DNA of 10,738 nt from Muribaculaceae bacterium (GTDB lineage: Bacteria; Bacteroidota; Bacteroidia; Bacteroidales; Muribaculaceae): NCBI GenBank assembly GCA_009775535.1, contig VSPW01000054.1, forward strand, positions 1-10,738, written 5' to 3'. The notes under the pieces were generated by a model that searched no databases, was not told where the DNA came from, and saw only the letters and a list, made by a program, of their open reading frames with translations. Shown here in pieces: positions 1-6,572 of this stretch. The stretch's first letter is position 1. The number at the start of each line of letters is the position of its first letter. The translations under genes and the position numbers were made by a program.

Positions 1-90
1 TGTTTTGTGCGTGTTGTTATCTGGCGGCCGTGGCGGGACCCCAAATAATCACGGGGGTGCAGCCTCCTCTGTCTTTTATGTGGTACGGAC
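1..90. other. Intergenic left edge, nothing recognised
   Basis: These 90 bases lie downstream of the beta-galactosidase stop codon. I find no convincing gene, tRNA or strong terminator. A 5-bp ACCCC/GGGGT pairing near 37-57 has no T-tract behind it on either strand, so it is not called. The end of the GH2 transcript is therefore not explained by what is visible; it may run on past the window edge. Confidence 0.5.
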
Positions 91-3000
91 CTAGCGCTTG
101 ACGGGGGTCAGGCGGAGACGGTAGGTCATCGGGGTCTGGGGCACTCGGTACTGCGGGAGGGTGTTGACGTCTCCGCCGCATGAGGCGTTGCCTATGCCGC
201 GAGTCCATGCATCGAGGTGGAGCACGGTGTATGGGCGTGGGGTCATTTCCCAGAAGTGCATGGCGTCCATCATGTCTTTGTCGGTGTAAGGGAGGGCGGA
301 GAAGCTTACGTTACCTTCGGTCTCGATCTTAAGTCCGCGTCCGCTGTTGTCGGTGAGCATGAGCTGACGCAGGCCTTCGCGGCCGCCGTTTGTCTGTGGC
401 TTGACATATGGCACTACCATGGATGGGACGGTGGCGGTGTAACGGCCTACCGTGGTGCCGTCAATGCGGTCGCATGTGTTCTCCCATGGCCCGTATGCGT
501 AATAGTCTACGTTGCTGAGGGTGGAGTCGATACCACACACGAGTCCGGCGCGTCGGAGTTCGCTTGTATGTGGGATGAATTCGGCATCGACATCAACGAT
601 ACCCTGCGGATAGATGGTGTAGGTTATGCGGGTGTCGCAAAGTGTGCCGCGGCGGTCTGTGCGGACTACGGTAGCCCCGTCTTTGTCTTCTATTTTGATC
701 TGCGCTGCGGCTTCCAAGCCGTTGGATGTGTCTGTGAACCGGTCGTTCTCAATCCAGCGGTGGTTGTCGTAGATGAATCCTTGTCCTGGGGCAAGGATTT
801 CGTTCCCGTCGAAGGCCAGGGAGGTCATCATGCCGTTTGTGTTGTCGAATGATGCTGAGACTTTGCCGTTGGCGATGGTTGTAACCTGTCCGGATTCTGT
901 CTTTACAAGTTTTTTGCCTTTAGCCTTCAGGGCAGGTAGCGGGCCACGGCCAGTGATGGTATACTGTTGCAGCGCTACTTCGTGGCCGGCAGGGGCGTAT
1001 ACCTGGGCATCGCGGTGGACTACACGCAGTGTGAGCATGGTCTCCACTCCTTTTGAGGCGGCCTTTGCAAGGGCTGCTTTCTTTAAGGGGACAGTGACGG
1101 TCACGGATGCGCCGGGGACTGCGGATGGGAGCTGCATGCGGCCTGTGCTTATGACTTTTCCGTCTGCGAGGACCTCGCTTATGAGGTCGAATCTGTCGAG
1201 ATTGGAGAAGTTATAGGTGTTACGGAGGGTTACTGTAGCTGTATTGGCCTTTGTGTCGACCGTGTCGAGGGTGAATTTTATGAACTGGTGGGCGGCTTTC
1301 ACTTCCTTGAGCTTGGGGCTTTCGCCACGTGTGGCGAAAATGATGCCGTTGCTGCAGAAGTTGCCTTGATGCGGGCCGGGATAGTCATATCCTGTGTGCA
1401 GCCGGAACTTGCCCTGCTTTATCTCGGCGGGGTCGTAGATGGCCTGGTCGACCCAGTCCCATATGCATCCGCCTATGCATGAGTTGGAGGATTCGATGAT
1501 GTCCCAGTACTGGCGCAGGTTGCCGACGGCGTTGCCCATGGCGTGGGCATATTCGCATATGAACATCGGCTTGTCAAGGGAGTCGGTGTTGGCGTGCATC
1601 CATGCTATACCGGGGTACATCTTTGAGTAGAAGTCGGAGAAGCGTTCGCCGCCATATGACTTGACGATGCGTGTGCCCTCGTAGTGGATCGGACGTGAGT
1701 CGAGCGAGTCGGCTGTGGCATAGCAAGCCTCGAAGTTGGCCCCATTGCCGGCTTCGTTGCCGAGACTCCACATGATGACGCTCGGATGGTTGCGGTCGCG
1801 GTGCACCATGCGGCTGATGCGGTCGGTGAACGCGGGTATCCATGACGGGCTGTAGGATATGGCCTGGTTGGCGTGGTCCTCGAGGTCGGCCTCATCACAG
1901 CAATACAGCCCATAGTGGTCGAACATGGCATACATGCGCGCCGCGTTGGGGTAGTGGCTGGTGCGGATTGTGTTTATGTTGTTGCGCTTCATCAGCAGGA
2001 CGTCTTCGAGCATTGATGCTGTAGGTACGGCGCGGCCGTAAAGCGGGTGCGTGTCGTGGCGGTTGACGCCTTTGAAGAATACGCGCTGGCCGTTGATGTA
2101 GACGACTGAGTTGCGTATCTCAATGTCGCGTATGCCATATTTTGTGGAAAATGCCATCTCTTCGTTGCCGTCCTGGCCGAACTGTACGACACGGACGGTG
2201 TAAAGGTCGGGGGTCTCGGCGCTCCACAGCTTCACGCCTGGCACTTCAAGGCTGACTGTGACGTATCCGGCAGTATCCGGCGAATCGGCAACTGCAGAGG
2301 CCACTTCTTTGCCTTCGGGGCTGAACAGGCTCACACGGGCCTGCTTTCCTTGCGTCCGGGACTGAGGCCCGTCGAAAAGGAGGCTGACATCCACGCGGGC
2401 ATTACTGCGGCCGGAATCCAGGGTTGATGTGATGTAATGGTCGCGGACAGATACTCCGGGTACATTATATATATATACATCGCGGAATATGCCGCTCATG
2501 CGGAACATGTCCTGGCATTCGAGGTATGAGCCGTCGCTCCACCGGAACACCTGTACGGCAAGGCTGTTTTCTCCCGGATGTATGTATCGGGTGATGTCGA
2601 ATTCGGCTACATTGTTTGCGCCCTGCGTGTAGCCGACATACTGTCCGTTCACCCACACGAAGGCGGCGGAGTATATTCCTCCGAAGTGTATGAGTGTACG
2701 GCGGCCCTCCCAGCCTGCAGGCACTTCAAAGCTGCGGACATATGAGCCTACGGGGTTTATGCCGTAGTTCTTGCCTGCGTCATTGAAGCCAGGACGGGCG
2801 GCGATGAAGGGGGGCGTATTGGAGTGCGGGTATTCGACGTTGCAATATATGGGCTTGTCATAGCCATGCATCTCCCAGTTGGACGGTACGGGGATATCGT
2901 CCCACGCGCTTACGTCATAGCCCTGGCGGTAGAATCCGTCTGGGCGGGCGGACGGTTCGGGCACAAAGTTGAATTTCCATATGCCGTTGAGTGAACGGTA

Positions 3001-4062
3001 GCGGGAATTGACCGGCTCGGTCCAGGGAGTGGCATAGTATGCGGTGTCGGCGAGCATCTCGGCTTCGGACGCGTATGGCATGTAGGTGGCCACCGGACGC
3101 TCCTTGTTTTCGGCGAACATTGTCTCGTCTTCCCAATAGTTGGAATCAATCTTTGGCTTTTGGACCTGTGAGAATGTAAACCAAGCGTGTGTGTCGGCAG
3201 GGTCATGCGGCACAAGCACGAGACGTCCGCCTTCGAGCGTGTACATCTTGCCTGGCTTGGATTTTGAGACTATGCGGTATACACCTGTGTGTCCGGCCAC
3301 GGGCTCGAAGCCGAAACGGGCGTTGCGCCATACTCCTGGCGTGGCAGGCCACTGGACGATTGCCGTGCCAGACTCGCCTCCATCGTCAAAGTTCTGGAGA
3401 TAGAACGCGTTGCCCACGGCAAATGTATGCATGTCGATGGTCTTTATGTTCCAATACTGGCCACGGTTGCCATCGGAAAGTGCCTCGCCGGTGATGGGCG
3501 CACTGTTTTCGGCAGATCCGCTGTTGCCCAATACGATACCAGGGTCGCCGAACGAGTGGATACGGTATGTGGAGGCATCATCGAAACCGGCATATGCAGA
3601 CCGCCTTATGTCGAAGCGCGATGCCTTCTTGCCTTTTACCTTTGCCACATCGGCCATGACAAGCGTGCCGTCCTTGGAGACAGCCATCGCCTGGGACGGC
3701 TTATTGGCAGGGACGAGCATGCCGCCGTCAATCTTCCACAACTGCGCCTCGTCGGAGCCGTTGTCCTCACCGAGCGCAACCTGTCCGTCGGCCACCCGCA
3801 GCGCCATTCCTGACACGGGGTTGATTATACGCCAGCTTCCTGACAGTTCCGATATTTTCCATAATTGTGACGGCTCGCCATCGAAATGTGATGCAAGCCC
3901 AATTGTGCCGCCAGGCGTACAGCCAATGGCCTTTCCCGACGCCTCCTGCGGGATGATGGAGTACAAGGCGCCTTTTTCAAAGCCCACATTGGCAAACCCG
4001 GAGACGGAAAGCAGCAACATCACGGCAACGGCCAACAATGGGATTGGTCTGGATTGATTCAT
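91..4062 (-). CDS. Secreted GH2 beta-galactosidase (LacZ type) with two N-terminal beta-trefoil lectin domains
   Basis: Predicted to hydrolyse terminal beta-galactosides in the periplasm. Residues 1-24 form a type I signal peptide (hydrophobic LLAVAVMLLL core, cleavage likely after SGFA); there is no lipobox. Residues about 28-155 and 163-300 look like two beta-trefoil (ricin-type) modules, each with three QxW-like motifs: QLWKI at 66 and 107 and SRFDI at 148, then QYWNI at 202, FEPV at 252 and AWFTF at 293. From about residue 307 it follows an ordinary LacZ: sugar-binding jelly roll (353-535, with DGSYLECQDMFRMSG), Ig-like domain (537-645), TIM barrel (647-925), DUF4981-like domain (930-1035) and small-chain domain (1058-1318). 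The acid/base is E770 in SLGNEAGNG, the nucleophile E837 in ICEYAHAMGN, and E728 and H730 match the LacZ magnesium ligands. The C-terminal GIGNASCGGD has a cysteine about where E. coli LacZ has Trp999. The rest of the chain after the lectins (about 1018 residues) is normal LacZ length. The ATG has no Shine-Dalgarno sequence, as usual in Bacteroidetes. It is divergent from the regulator and mannanase genes. The family call is secure; the substrate is inferred. Confidence 0.96.
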   Translation of the reverse strand: MNQSRPIPLLAVAVMLLLSVSGFANVGFEKGALYSIIPQEASGKAIGCTPGGTIGLASHFDGEPSQLWKISELSGSWRIINPVSGMALRVADGQVALGEDNGSDEAQLWKIDGGMLVPANKPSQAMAVSKDGTLVMADVAKVKGKKASRFDIRRSAYAGFDDASTYRIHSFGDPGIVLGNSGSAENSAPITGEALSDGNRGQYWNIKTIDMHTFAVGNAFYLQNFDDGGESGTAIVQWPATPGVWRNARFGFEPVAGHTGVYRIVSKSKPGKMYTLEGGRLVLVPHDPADTHAWFTFSQVQKPKIDSNYWEDETMFAENKERPVATYMPYASEAEMLADTAYYATPWTEPVNSRYRSLNGIWKFNFVPEPSARPDGFYRQGYDVSAWDDIPVPSNWEMHGYDKPIYCNVEYPHSNTPPFIAARPGFNDAGKNYGINPVGSYVRSFEVPAGWEGRRTLIHFGGIYSAAFVWVNGQYVGYTQGANNVAEFDITRYIHPGENSLAVQVFRWSDGSYLECQDMFRMSGIFRDVYIYNVPGVSVRDHYITSTLDSGRSNARVDVSLLFDGPQSRTQGKQARVSLFSPEGKEVASAVADSPDTAGYVTVSLEVPGVKLWSAETPDLYTVRVVQFGQDGNEEMAFSTKYGIRDIEIRNSVVYINGQRVFFKGVNRHDTHPLYGRAVPTASMLEDVLLMKRNNINTIRTSHYPNAARMYAMFDHYGLYCCDEADLEDHANQAISYSPSWIPAFTDRISRMVHRDRNHPSVIMWSLGNEAGNGANFEACYATADSLDSRPIHYEGTRIVKSYGGERFSDFYSKMYPGIAWMHANTDSLDKPMFICEYAHAMGNAVGNLRQYWDIIESSNSCIGGCIWDWVDQAIYDPAEIKQGKFRLHTGYDYPGPHQGNFCSNGIIFATRGESPKLKEVKAAHQFIKFTLDTVDTKANTATVTLRNTYNFSNLDRFDLISEVLADGKVISTGRMQLPSAVPGASVTVTVPLKKAALAKAASKGVETMLTLRVVHRDAQVYAPAGHEVALQQYTITGRGPLPALKAKGKKLVKTESGQVTTIANGKVSASFDNTNGMMTSLAFDGNEILAPGQGFIYDNHRWIENDRFTDTSNGLEAAAQIKIEDKDGATVVRTDRRGTLCDTRITYTIYPQGIVDVDAEFIPHTSELRRAGLVCGIDSTLSNVDYYAYGPWENTCDRIDGTTVGRYTATVPSMVVPYVKPQTNGGREGLRQLMLTDNSGRGLKIETEGNVSFSALPYTDKDMMDAMHFWEMTPRPYTVLHLDAWTRGIGNASCGGDVNTLPQYRVPQTPMTYRLRLTPVKR
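3163..3981 (-). other. Tandem beta-trefoil (ricin-like) lectin region of the GH2 protein
   Basis: This part of the GH2 gene encodes residues 28-300. It breaks into six units of about 40 residues, each ending in a QxW or degenerate (aromatic-x-[IF]) motif, which is what two three-fold beta-trefoils predict. Such modules usually bind sugars. The motifs of the second trefoil are more degenerate than those of the first, so only some sites may bind. This was read by eye from motif spacing, not from a profile search. Confidence 0.72.
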
Positions 4063-4094
4063 AATGTTTTTTCAAGTTTTTTAAGGTTGGAGAT

Positions 4095-4111
4095 ATTGTG
4101 TAATATACAAT
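4095..4111. promoter_or_regulatory. Near-perfect 17-bp palindrome at the predicted GH2 transcription start
   Basis: ATTGTGTAATATACAAT pairs at 7 of 8 positions about a central A. It lies just downstream of the GH2 -7 element, at about +1 of the predicted transcript, where a bound repressor would block transcription. It shares the hexamer GTGTAA with the palindrome at 4151-4163. The role as an operator is an inference. Confidence 0.35.
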
Positions 4112-4116
4112 TATCG

Positions 4117-4147
4117 CAAATTTACTCATTTAGGGGGAATAACACAA
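4117..4147 (-). promoter_or_regulatory. Bacteroidetes-type promoter of the GH2 gene
   Basis: On the minus strand the -7 element is TAAATTTG (4117-4124), an exact fit to TAnnTTTG. A TTG at 4145-4147 lies 20 bp upstream, the preferred place for the -33 element of the Bacteroidetes primary sigma factor. Transcription would begin near 4110, giving a leader of about 48 nt before the GH2 ATG. Confidence 0.7.
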
Positions 4148-4150
4148 CGT

Positions 4151-4163
4151 TTCGTGTAACGAA
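4151..4163. promoter_or_regulatory. Palindrome TTCGT-gta-ACGAA between the divergent promoters
   Basis: A perfect 5-bp inverted repeat with a 3-bp spacer lies just upstream of the GH2 -33 element, centred at about -47 from the predicted GH2 start. That is a typical position for an activator site. It could be bound by the neighbouring AraC-family protein, although AraC proteins more often use direct repeats. Short enough to occur by chance. Confidence 0.3.
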
Positions 4164-4221
4164 TAGACATATCTGCCATCTAAATGCGGCAACAAAAGCA
4201 TTTTTAACATTTACAAACACA

Positions 4222-4248
4222 TTGAATTGTATTTTTTCTCTATTTTTG
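4222..4248 (+). promoter_or_regulatory. Promoter of the AraC regulator - GH5 operon
   Basis: TATTTTTG at 4241-4248 is an exact TAnnTTTG -7 element. The nearest TTG that could serve as -33 is at 4222-4224, with a 16-bp spacer, shorter than the usual 19-21 bp; a weak -33 would fit a promoter that needs an activator. Transcription would start near 4255, leaving a leader of about 63 nt. The -7 element overlaps a perfect 12-bp palindrome, TTTTTGCAAAAA (4243-4254). Confidence 0.6.
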
Positions 4249-4317
4249 CAAAAAGCACAATAGTACTTATTTACCGAACAATTATCACTTCCTTCCATAC
4301 CAACAACACATTACCTT

Positions 4318-5190
4318 ATGCCAGAAATACACTTTGAATCTATCCCGCTTACAGAAAAGGATTTTTTTTACATGGTCGAGCAATCAAAGGACCACTTCAC
4401 AGAGCATCTGCACCAACACGATTTCTATGAGCTGCATTTTGCCGAACATTGCAACGGGACACGCCGCATAGTGGGCGATTCGGTAGAGGACACAGGAGAC
4501 TATGATCTGGTGCTGCTTGGCAGCGGCGTAAGCCATACCTGGTGCTCGATAAAGCGTCCCGGACATAAAATAAAAGAGATATCGATATATTTCTCCCCGG
4601 ATTTCATAAACGGGCGTTTCGGCTGCAAACGGGAGATACAAGACATTGTTGCCATGCTCAAGCATGCTGCCAACGGCATAGCGTTCGACATGGGTGCAAT
4701 AATGAGGGCCTATAACCGCCTGCTGTCTATAACACAGCATGAATCGGGGTTCTACCGGATGTCGGAATTCATGTCGGTGCTGCATGAGCTTGCCGCCGGC
4801 GGAAACTACCGTATACTGTCATCGACCGGACCAATGGCCTACAGTGACAGCGAGCCACAGCGGATAACAGTGGTGAAAGACTATATAATCAACAATTATA
4901 TGAGCGAGATAAGGCTCAACACCCTGGCTGAGCTGGCCAAGATGACACCGACGGCATACAGCAGGTTCTTCAAGGGAAGGACAGGATGTTCTGTGTCGGA
5001 CTTCATCATAGACATCCGCCTTGACTATGCATCGCGGAAACTGCTGGACACCGACATGCCGATATCGGATGTGTGTTACGACTGCGGGTTCAACAATGTA
5101 TCCAATTTCAACCGTATCTTCAAGAAAAAGAAAGGCTGTTCGCCGAAGGAGTTCCGGGATTCGTTCCACCGGAAGACAATCCTGACGTGA
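4318..5190 (+). CDS. AraC-family transcriptional regulator with cupin sensor domain
   Basis: A cytoplasmic one-component DNA-binding regulator of 290 residues, normal for the family. The N-terminal half is a cupin-like ligand-sensing domain (about 25-95) with the cluster H30, H32, H34 and E38 in HLHQHDFYELHF, typical of the AraC_binding fold. The C-terminal part is a double helix-turn-helix: HTH1 at about 199-220 (LAELAKMTPTAYSRFFK) and HTH2 at about 246-270, with the family signature ISDVCYDCGFNNVSNFNRIF followed by a GCSPKEFR ending. It is divergent from the GH2 gene and only 28 bp upstream of the GH5 gene, so it probably shares a transcript with GH5 and controls this sugar module. Its ligand is probably a sugar released by these enzymes; that is inference. 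A run of eight T (4362-4369) falls at codons 15-18, and a one-base slip there in either direction leads to an early stop. The start ATG lacks a Shine-Dalgarno sequence. Confidence 0.94.
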   Translation: MPEIHFESIPLTEKDFFYMVEQSKDHFTEHLHQHDFYELHFAEHCNGTRRIVGDSVEDTGDYDLVLLGSGVSHTWCSIKRPGHKIKEISIYFSPDFINGRFGCKREIQDIVAMLKHAANGIAFDMGAIMRAYNRLLSITQHESGFYRMSEFMSVLHELAAGGNYRILSSTGPMAYSDSEPQRITVVKDYIINNYMSEIRLNTLAELAKMTPTAYSRFFKGRTGCSVSDFIIDIRLDYASRKLLDTDMPISDVCYDCGFNNVSNFNRIFKKKKGCSPKEFRDSFHRKTILT

Positions 5191-5218
5191 GGCCATGCAT
5201 TACTAACTTATTTATGAA

Positions 5219-6496
5219 ATGAGACTGGGACAAACAATCACCGCTTCCATCATGTCGATATTTATGGCTTCCTCTTGCAGCGGGAGCAGCGAGAATGCTG
5301 CCGGACAGTATATCATTGTAAACGAAGGCCGTTTTTTTAACGGGGATTCCGTGTACCGGTTCGCGGGCGCAAACATGTGGTATGCACCGCTGATTGCCGC
5401 CACAGACCGTGGGCGGCTTGCCAGTGAGCTGGACAGCCTTGCCGGCATTGGAATCCGCAACCTGCGTATAATGACCGGCGCAGAAGGTCCTGAGGGTCTG
5501 CCGGCGCATATAGCACCATCGCTGCAGCCAAGCCCAGGGGAGTACAACGATATGCTACTGGAAGGTCTGGACATCATGATTGCGGAACTGGAGAAGAGGG
5601 ACATGAAGGCGGTCCTGTACCTGACCAATTCATGGGAATGGAGCGGAGGGTTTTCCGCCTATCTTGAATGGGCCGGCAAGGGAAAGGCCGTGATACCGGC
5701 GGTTGACGGATATGAGGCATATGTGAAGTATGCGTCACAGTTTGTATTGTGCGATTCGGCAAAGAGGATGTATATGGAGCACGTGGAGCGTATAGTGGGC
5801 AGGACAAACAGTGTGACGGGACGCCCTTACCGGGAGTCGCCGGCAATAATGGCATGGCAGATATGCAATGAGCCACGCCCGTTCTCGAAAGAGGGGAAAG
5901 AAGCGTTCGCCGACTGGATAAAGGGTACGGCGGCGCTGATAAAAAGGTTTGACCCGAACCATATGGTGTCGACAGGCAGCGAGGGGCATGTAGGGTGCGA
6001 GCTGGACATGGAACTGTGGGAGCGGATACATTCGTATCCTGAGATAGACTATGCCACAATACATATATGGCCGGCGAACTGGGGATGGGCCCGCAGCGAG
6101 GACCTGGGCGCAGACCTCCCGTATGCAATGGCCCGGACTACGGAGTATATCGCAGAGCATTCGCTAAGGGCCAAGGCGATGGGCAAGCCTCTGGTGATAG
6201 AGGAGTTCGGGTATCCACGAGACGGAAGGGCCTTTGCCATAGGGTCGCCTACGGATGCGCGTGACAGGTATTATGCACATGTGCTGTCGTACCTGACGGA
6301 CACGGCGATGGTGGACGGGGTGAACTTCTGGGGATGGGGCGGCTCTGCCGTTCCGTTACATGAGACATGGCAGAAGGGCGACCCCTATACGGGCGACCCT
6401 GCACAAGAGCCACAGGGGCTGTATTCGGTCTTCGCTTCCGACAGCTCTACGGTAGCTATCATAGAGCGTGCGGCCAAAAGCGTCACAAGAGATTAG
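5219..6496 (+). CDS. GH5 (subfamily 7-like) endo-beta-1,4-mannanase, lipoprotein
   Basis: Predicted to cut internal beta-1,4-mannosidic bonds of mannans. The 425-residue chain starts with a short signal peptide ending in a lipobox-like MASSC with C20 as the lipidated residue, so it should be membrane-anchored, possibly at the cell surface. The mature part is a single (beta/alpha)8 barrel with no extra binding module. The general acid/base is E218 in WQICNEPR and the nucleophile E329 in VIEEFG; H282 in the IHIWPANWGW motif and W371 in NFWGWGG line the active site. SWEWSGGFSAYLEWAG (138-153) is characteristic of Bacteroidetes mannanases of this group. It follows the AraC gene by 28 bp with no promoter between, so the two are probably co-transcribed. 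A two-codon reading frame (ATG AAA TGA, 5214-5222) overlaps its ATG. A run of seven T (5332-5338) lies at codons 38-40. Ile codons are often ATA, unlike in carB. Subfamily assignment is by eye. Confidence 0.92.
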   Translation: MRLGQTITASIMSIFMASSCSGSSENAAGQYIIVNEGRFFNGDSVYRFAGANMWYAPLIAATDRGRLASELDSLAGIGIRNLRIMTGAEGPEGLPAHIAPSLQPSPGEYNDMLLEGLDIMIAELEKRDMKAVLYLTNSWEWSGGFSAYLEWAGKGKAVIPAVDGYEAYVKYASQFVLCDSAKRMYMEHVERIVGRTNSVTGRPYRESPAIMAWQICNEPRPFSKEGKEAFADWIKGTAALIKRFDPNHMVSTGSEGHVGCELDMELWERIHSYPEIDYATIHIWPANWGWARSEDLGADLPYAMARTTEYIAEHSLRAKAMGKPLVIEEFGYPRDGRAFAIGSPTDARDRYYAHVLSYLTDTAMVDGVNFWGWGGSAVPLHETWQKGDPYTGDPAQEPQGLYSVFASDSSTVAIIERAAKSVTRD

Positions 6497-6505
6497 GAGA
6501 AAGCT

Positions 6506-6549
6506 AAAAATGGCCAGGGCGGCAGGTATTTGTACCTTGCCGCCCTGGC
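6506..6549 (-). terminator. Intrinsic terminator of carB, shared hairpin with convergent GH5
   Basis: Arms at 6513-6528 and 6533-6549 form a 16-bp stem (12 bp GCCAGGGCGGCA, then 4 bp after one bulged base) with a 4-nt loop. On the minus strand it is followed by five U (AAAAA at 6506-6510), 24 nt after the carB stop. On the plus strand there is no U-tract, but the hairpin sits 16 bp after the GH5 stop and may also limit read-through from that side. Confidence 0.85.
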
Positions 6550-6572
6550 TGTGTATGCCTTAATGCCTATAA

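Noticed and set aside
37..57. Possible terminator stem ACCCC/GGGGT after the GH2 gene
   Set aside because: Only 5 bp with a long loop and no U-tract on the minus strand.
217..852. A 211-codon open frame opposite the 3' part of the GH2 gene
   Set aside because: Rich in Val, Cys and Gly with no recognisable motif; a shadow of the GH2 reading frame.
2466..2477. (TA)6 tract inside the GH2 gene
   Set aside because: Encodes the ordinary YIY of a conserved beta-strand and is too short to argue for slippage.
3410..4057. A 215-codon open frame opposite the 5' part of the GH2 gene
   Set aside because: It mirrors the well-supported GH2 coding strand, its translation shows no domain or signal, and such antisense frames are common in GC-moderate genes.
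5214..5222. Two-codon frame ATG AAA TGA overlapping the GH5 start codon
   Set aside because: Could act in translational coupling, but such tiny frames arise by chance near AT-rich starts and nothing else supports it.
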